Below, piece by piece: positions 26,687 through 27,223 of a stretch of DNA of 27,223 bases (position 1 is the stretch's first letter; the number at the start of each line of letters is the position of its first letter). A program made the position numbers and the translations under genes. Location of the stretch: positions 1 to 27,223 of the forward strand of contig JAKSYS010000759.1 of NCBI GenBank assembly GCA_022925895.1, given 5' to 3'. Source of the DNA: Fragilaria crotonensis (taxonomy: Eukaryota > Bacillariophyta > Fragilariophyceae > Fragilariales > Fragilariaceae). The notes under the pieces were generated by a model that was not told the DNA's origin, ran no database searches, and worked only from the letters and a program-made list of their open reading frames with translations.

Positions 26687-27223
26687 TTCTCGAAGGTCAG
26701 ATCGATAAATGGAATGGAATGTGCACAGTTAATTACAAACGGATCGTATACGAGAGTATACCCAATGGAATCGAAGGCAAGTAGCAATATTGAAAATGTT
26801 TTGACCAAATTTATTGATGACGTTGGAGTTCCTGCAACTCTGATATGCGATCTTGCAACTGAACAAACCGGTAAGCATTCTGAAGTCATGAAGATCATTC
26901 GTCGAAACTATATAAAACTTCTCCCTGCGGAGAAAGGTCGTGGAACTACGCAGAATCATCGTGCAGAAACCGAAATCAGAGAGATCAAAATGAAATGGAA
27001 AACCCGAATGCGTGAAAATCAAGTACCTTCAAGACTTTGGGATTACGGTATCGCAAACATATCGGAAATTCAATCTTTAATTGCCCGTGGCATTGACCAA
27101 CGCCCTGGGATTGAGCGTTTACTTGGACAGACTGTTGACATTTCCGAATGGCTTGACTTCGATTTCTATGACCGTGTTTGGTATTGGGACCATCAAAAGA
27201 CGGATATGAACACGGATCAAGCG
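26687..27223 (+). CDS. Copia A integrase, continued; runs off the window
   Basis: 179 codons, open from the Copia C junction to the end of the sequence. It reads FSKVRSINGMECAQLITNG, VGVPATLICDLATEQTGKHS (second catalytic Asp), NHRAETEIREIKMKWKTRMR (catalytic Glu) and DISEWLDFDFYDRVWYWDH, closely paralleling C. No stop or frameshift is seen, in contrast to the decayed gag and protease of the same element. The RT, RNase H and 3' LTR of A should lie to the right of the window. Confidence 0.88.

Overview
The window is a stack of transposable elements from a eukaryotic genome, with almost no host sequence. The organism is most likely a diatom or a related stramenopile alga. That is inference: the Copia proteins (protease motif DSHADT, RT motif YVDD) and the DIRS-type reverse transcriptase, RNase H and tyrosine recombinase proteins resemble families I associate with diatom genomes. 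No search was run. I see no cellular housekeeping gene, rRNA, tRNA or CRISPR array.

The layout is a Russian doll. From outside in: (1) Copia E, plus strand, has a 5' LTR ending at about 1480, a primer-binding site and a broken gag (1985-2621). (2) Copia A, plus strand, is inserted into E gag. Its 5' LTR is 2622-2808, and gag, protease and the start of integrase run to 5381. Its integrase resumes at 19830-20016 and again at 26687-27223, and its 3' half lies beyond the window. (3) D, a DIRS/PAT-like tyrosine-recombinase retrotransposon (5382-19829), sits in A. It carries split direct repeats (A1 5382-5574, B1 19047-19294, A2 19295-19509, B2 19582-19829), a broken gag, an RT-RNase H ORF and an overlapping tyrosine recombinase. 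(4) Copia B, plus strand, sits inside the D pol gene. Its LTRs are 8459-8713 and 15708-15961 and differ by one base; the target duplication is ATCAG (or TCAG). (5) Copia C, minus strand (20017-26682), is inserted back to front in the A integrase. Its LTRs are identical except for a 7-bp tandem duplication, the target duplication is TTTA, and its gag and 1,249-codon pol frames are almost intact. The order of insertion is therefore E, then A, then D and C, with B after D.

Removing the nested insertions restores the host reading frame at three junctions (A across D, D across B, A across C), which supports the boundaries to within 1-2 nt. All four Copia elements share a 14-nt primer-binding sequence directly after the 5' LTR (at 1481, 2809, 8715 and, on the minus strand, 26481). 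It does not begin with the TGG expected for pairing with a tRNA CCA end and looks complementary to a tRNA anticodon arm.

The most interesting points are: a textbook split-direct-repeat element with its insertion junction preserved; a gag stop (TGA followed by CTR) conserved between A and C, in frame with protease in A, suggesting readthrough; a 90-bp in-frame duplication of the protease active site in A with mostly synonymous divergence; a chromodomain-like segment between integrase and RT in B and C; and a paradox in B and D, where young terminal repeats coexist with many single-base frameshifts in homopolymers, pointing to consensus errors. The first 1.2 kb holds one unrecognised cysteine-rich ORF and a small array of imperfect palindromes.
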